From Corynebacterium confusum (GTDB taxonomy: Bacteria; Actinomycetota; Actinomycetes; Mycobacteriales; Mycobacteriaceae), in NCBI RefSeq assembly GCF_030408715.1, contig NZ_CP047202.1:248001-312000 (forward strand): a stretch of 64,000 bases of DNA, given 5' to 3'. Positions 61,264 through 64,000 of this stretch are shown here, piece by piece; positions within the stretch are counted from its first letter, which is position 1, and each line of letters starts with the position of its first letter. The position numbers and the translations under genes are program-made. The notes under the pieces are model-generated. The model was not told the origin of the DNA. It did not search any database and saw only the letters and a list, made by a program, of their open reading frames with translations.

Positions 61264-62517
61264 GTGGGAAACGTTCTGGCATTTGTGGCCGGTGCAGTGG
61301 TCTGCGCACTGGTCCTGCCCTTGGTGCGCTGGGTGCGCGGGCGGCTCCAGCGTTTCCGCACGACGGCGACCGCGGACTCGAACCAGGTCACCACCGTCAG
61401 CCAGGTGCTGCACCTGACCATCCAGGGCGCGAACACCGGCGTGGTGGTGGTCGACCGCGGCGGCGAGGTTATCCTGTCCAACCCCGCCGCGCACACCATG
61501 TCCCTAGTCCACGACCGCGCGGTGCGCCCGGACGTGTGGCAGGTCGCCCAGGAGGTCTACGAGGACCATGAGGAACGCGGCCTTGATTTGTCCATACCGA
61601 AGCGGCGCACCGGCAACCGCGTGACCCAGGTTCATGCGCTGATTAAGCCGCTCACGCTGAACGACAATCGGTTCATTACCGTCTTCGGCACCGACGAGTC
61701 CGAGCACGTGCGCATGGAAAGCGCCCGCCGCGACTTCGTGGCCAACGTCTCCCACGAGCTCAAGACCCCGGTCGGCGGCATCGCCCTGCTTACCGAGGCG
61801 CTGCTGGAGGACCCGGAGGACCCAGAGCACGTCAAGTACTTCGGCACCAAGGCCCACAAAGAGGCCAACCGCATGGCGGAGATGGTCACCGAGCTGATTT
61901 CCCTGTCCAAGCTGCAGGGCGCGGAGGCGCTGCCGGAGATGGAGCCGCTACGCATCGACGACGTCATCGACGAGGCCATCCAGCGCAACCAGCTGGCCGC
62001 CGACAACCACAACATCGACCTCATCCGCGGCGGCAACAGCGGGGTGCTCATTTGGGGCGACAAGCCGCTGCTGGTCACCGCCGTGTCCAACCTGATTACG
62101 AATGCCATCAACTACTCGCCGGAGGCGCTGCCGGTGTCTGTCTCCCAGAAGGTGGTGGGCACCGACGTCGTGCACATCCGGGTCACCGACCGCGGCATCG
62201 GCATCGCCCCGGAGAACCAAAAGCGCGTCTTTGAGCGTTTTTACCGGGTAGACAAGGCCCGATCCCGGCAAACGGGCGGCACTGGCTTAGGATTAGCCAT
62301 AGTGAAGCACGTGGTGGCCAACCATGGTGGCAATATTAAGCTATGGTCACGGCCCGGCACCGGGTCCACGTTCACCATCGAGCTTCCTATTTATCACGAA
62401 CCTGCCCCGGCGGAAGGTCCGCCGGATACGGACAACAAAAGTGAGAATAAAGCTACGTCGGGCCTGCACAACGCAGTCGCCCGGGTGGCAGCAAGGCGAA
62501 AGGATAAAGCATCATGA
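61264..62517 (+). CDS. senX3: SenX3 sensor histidine kinase
   Basis: 417 codons from the GTG at 61264 (AGGAAGG upstream); a TTG at 61240 is in frame. One N-terminal membrane helix (VLAFVAGAVVCALVLPLV), a PAS-like region, H-box FVANVSHELKTPVGG, N-box NLITNAINYS, G1 RGIGIAPENQ and G2 GGTGLGLAIVKH. With RegX3 it senses phosphate limitation in actinobacteria. Stop overlaps the regX3 start (ATGA). Confidence 0.94.
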   Translation: MGNVLAFVAGAVVCALVLPLVRWVRGRLQRFRTTATADSNQVTTVSQVLHLTIQGANTGVVVVDRGGEVILSNPAAHTMSLVHDRAVRPDVWQVAQEVYEDHEERGLDLSIPKRRTGNRVTQVHALIKPLTLNDNRFITVFGTDESEHVRMESARRDFVANVSHELKTPVGGIALLTEALLEDPEDPEHVKYFGTKAHKEANRMAEMVTELISLSKLQGAEALPEMEPLRIDDVIDEAIQRNQLAADNHNIDLIRGGNSGVLIWGDKPLLVTAVSNLITNAINYSPEALPVSVSQKVVGTDVVHIRVTDRGIGIAPENQKRVFERFYRVDKARSRQTGGTGLGLAIVKHVVANHGGNIKLWSRPGTGSTFTIELPIYHEPAPAEGPPDTDNKSENKATSGLHNAVARVAARRKDKAS

Positions 62518-63212
62518 CGACCATCCTCATCGTGGAAGACGAGGAGTCCTTGGCTGATCCGTTGGCGTTCCTGCTGCGGAAGGAGGGCTTTAGCCCGATC
62601 GTGGCCCACGACGGCCAGACCGCACTGGACAAGTTCGCCAACAACAGCGTCGACATCGTCCTGCTCGACCTGATGCTGCCTGGCATGTCCGGCACCGACG
62701 TCTGCAAACAGCTCCGCGCTATCTCCTCCGTGCCCGTCATCATGGTCACCGCCCGCGACTCCGAAATTGACAAGGTCGTCGGACTGGAGCTGGGTGCGGA
62801 CGACTACGTGACCAAGCCGTATTCCTCCCGCGAGCTCATCGCCCGCATCCGCGCGGTCCTGCGCCGCGGGCACGAGACCTCCCCGGCGGCCGAGGAGCAG
62901 GACTTCGACGAGCAGATCCTGGAAGGCGGCCGCGTGCGCATGGACGTCGAGCGCCACACCGTCTGCGTGGACGGTGACCCGGTGCCCATGCCGCTGAAGG
63001 AATTCGACCTGCTGGAGTACCTGCTGCGCAACGCCGGCCGCGTGCTGACCCGCGGCCAGCTCATCGACCGCATCTGGGGCGCCGATTACGTCGGCGACAC
63101 CAAGACCCTGGACGTGCACGTCAAGCGCCTGCGCTCCAAGATTGAGGCCGAGCCCTCCCAGCCCAAGCACCTGGTGACCGTGCGCGGCCTGGGCTACAAA
63201 TTCGACCTCTAG
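62514..63212 (+). CDS. regX3: RegX3 response regulator
   Basis: 232 codons. OmpR/PhoB type: receiver with acidic pocket VEDEESL, phospho-Asp in VLLDLMLPGMSG, Thr in VTARDSE and Lys in VTKPYSS; DNA-binding winged helix with LLRNAGRVLTRGQLIDRIWG and TVRGLGYKFDL. Partner of SenX3. A terminator follows at 63254. Confidence 0.95.
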   Translation: MTTILIVEDEESLADPLAFLLRKEGFSPIVAHDGQTALDKFANNSVDIVLLDLMLPGMSGTDVCKQLRAISSVPVIMVTARDSEIDKVVGLELGADDYVTKPYSSRELIARIRAVLRRGHETSPAAEEQDFDEQILEGGRVRMDVERHTVCVDGDPVPMPLKEFDLLEYLLRNAGRVLTRGQLIDRIWGADYVGDTKTLDVHVKRLRSKIEAEPSQPKHLVTVRGLGYKFDL

Positions 63213-63253
63213 CCGAACCTTTCCGGGCCTTCCCGAGCCTTGCTTGGGCCCCG

Positions 63254-63280
63254 CCCCGCGGCCGCGTGCCGCGGGGCTTT
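63254..63280. terminator. GC-rich terminator between regX3 and a convergent gene
   Basis: CCCCGCGG and CCGCGGGG pair around a 7-nt loop, followed by CTTT. Serves both strands. CCTTGCTTGGG occurs on both sides. Confidence 0.6.
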
Positions 63281-63313
63281 CGCCTTGCTTGGGGCCCGGG
63301 CGCGGGTGTGTTC

Positions 63314-64000
63314 CTACTGCTTGCGCGCGGCGCTGGCCGGGTGCTGGAGCAGCGGCACGCCGGCGCGCGCGGCCTGCTCGCGGGCGGCGCAGTGCTCGGC
63401 GAGTACCTGGTAGTTTTCGGCGCCCATCAGCGCGATGAGCTCGGTGCGCTGGGAGCGCCACATCGGCTCCGCGCTGGTGTGGCAGGACGGGTTGGACGAG
63501 CAGTACCAGTCGAAGTCCTCGCCGCCGTCGCCCCAGCCGCGGCGGTCGTATTCGCCGATGGTGGTGCGCAGGATCTCCTGCCCGTCGGGGCGGTCCTCGA
63601 AGTCCTCGTAGCGGCGCAGGGGCAGCTGCCAGCAGACCTCGGGTTTGACCACGGTGAGCTCCTGGTCGGCATCGATAGCCCACTGGTGCAGCGCGCAGCC
63701 GGCGCCCGTGGCCCAGCCCGCGCGGTTGGCGAAGATGCACGCCCCGCCCACCAGCGGGGTCTTTAGCGCCGGCTCCGGCTCGCCGTCGTCGCCGTCGAGC
63801 TCGTCCCAGACCAGCCAGGGCTCCAGCTCGTCGTCGGCCGCGCGCTCCTGGCGCTCCAAGTAGGCGTCCGTGTCCGCGGGGCGGTGCTGCCAGTACTTGG
63901 CCGGCATTTGTGCCACGGCATCGTAGAGCTGATCGCGGTCCTGCTCATCGGCCATGTAGGCGCCGTGCACGCAGCAGCCGACGTCGGGCTGGTTGCTGTC
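63314..64000 (-). CDS. Conserved Cys-rich actinobacterial protein (Rv0495c-like), 5' end off window
   Basis: The frame runs through the right edge, so the start is missing; the visible part has 228 codons. Cys pattern: GCCVHGAYM near the edge, [25 protein letters not shown] and [12 protein letters not shown], suggesting metal binding. Similar proteins lie near regX3 in other actinobacteria. The reading that it is the Rv0495c family rests on motifs and position. Function unknown. Confidence 0.65.
   Translation of the reverse strand, partial: DSNQPDVGCCVHGAYMADEQDRDQLYDAVAQMPAKYWQHRPADTDAYLERQERAADDELEPWLVWDELDGDDGEPEPALKTPLVGGACIFANRAGWATGAGCALHQWAIDADQELTVVKPEVCWQLPLRRYEDFEDRPDGQEILRTTIGEYDRRGWGDGGEDFDWYCSSNPSCHTSAEPMWRSQRTELIALMGAENYQVLAEHCAAREQAARAGVPLLQHPASAARKQ

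Overview
The window is a stretch of a Corynebacterium chromosome (high GC, mycolic-acid lineage). Support comes from two secreted mycolyltransferases, a type I multifunctional fatty acid synthase, the lpd-ramB-sdhCAB gene order, mycothiol glycosyltransferase mshA, senX3-regX3, and a haem locus of HtaA-domain proteins with hmuTUV and hmuO. The species cannot be named from this sequence. Most genes are ordinary core or shell genes; 33.0-39.6 kb is a decayed accessory island.

Layout. 0-6 kb, mostly minus strand: an edge-truncated DUF222/HNH protein, an M1 metallopeptidase and two mycolyltransferases, then on the plus strand an easily missed 36-codon peptide that looks like a PorA/PorH outer-membrane channel subunit. 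6-14.4 kb, central carbon metabolism: lpd, an orphan MetQ/NlpA lipoprotein, the acetate/glyoxylate regulator ramB, and sdhCAB plus a small membrane protein. 14.5-23.6 kb: DUF445, a charged small protein, DUF2516, a degenerate DeoC-like protein, an LmeA-like protein, a methyltransferase, DUF2505, murB, luxS, a YihY/BrkB membrane protein and a serine hydrolase. 23.7-32.9 kb: fas (3036 codons).

33-39.6 kb, accessory island: a truncated ABC ATPase, a CYTH-like gene with an in-frame amber codon, an intact DUF262 protein, a second ABC ATPase with an internal deletion, two overlapping small membrane peptides, an IS3-family element split by an IS256-family element (8-bp target duplication visible), and the first 66 codons of a restriction/helicase gene cut off by the IS3 end. 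This reads as remnants of a defence or transport island.

39.6-46.1 kb: a phosphonate/organophosphate-type ABC importer operon with an alkaline-phosphatase-superfamily hydrolase, a divergent HAD phosphatase and a GntR/UTRA regulator. 47-55.1 kb: haem acquisition (htaA, hmuT, hmuU, hmuV, htaB, hmuO, third hta gene) with two DtxR-box-like sites. 55.3-58.9 kb: two tandem fadD genes. 59-64 kb: mshA, gpm, senX3, regX3 and an edge-truncated conserved Cys-rich protein.

Functional themes: envelope biogenesis (fas, fadD, mycolyltransferases, PorA-like peptide, murB, LmeA-like), respiration (lpd, sdhCAB with RamB), iron and haem capture, and phosphorus sensing and scavenging (SenX3-RegX3, phn-like operon). 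Two families of intergenic palindromes (three copies of a GAGAGTTCC-ended hairpin; two tandem 86-bp AAATATCG-ended hairpins) sit just behind stop codons. No tRNA, rRNA or CRISPR array was recognised.
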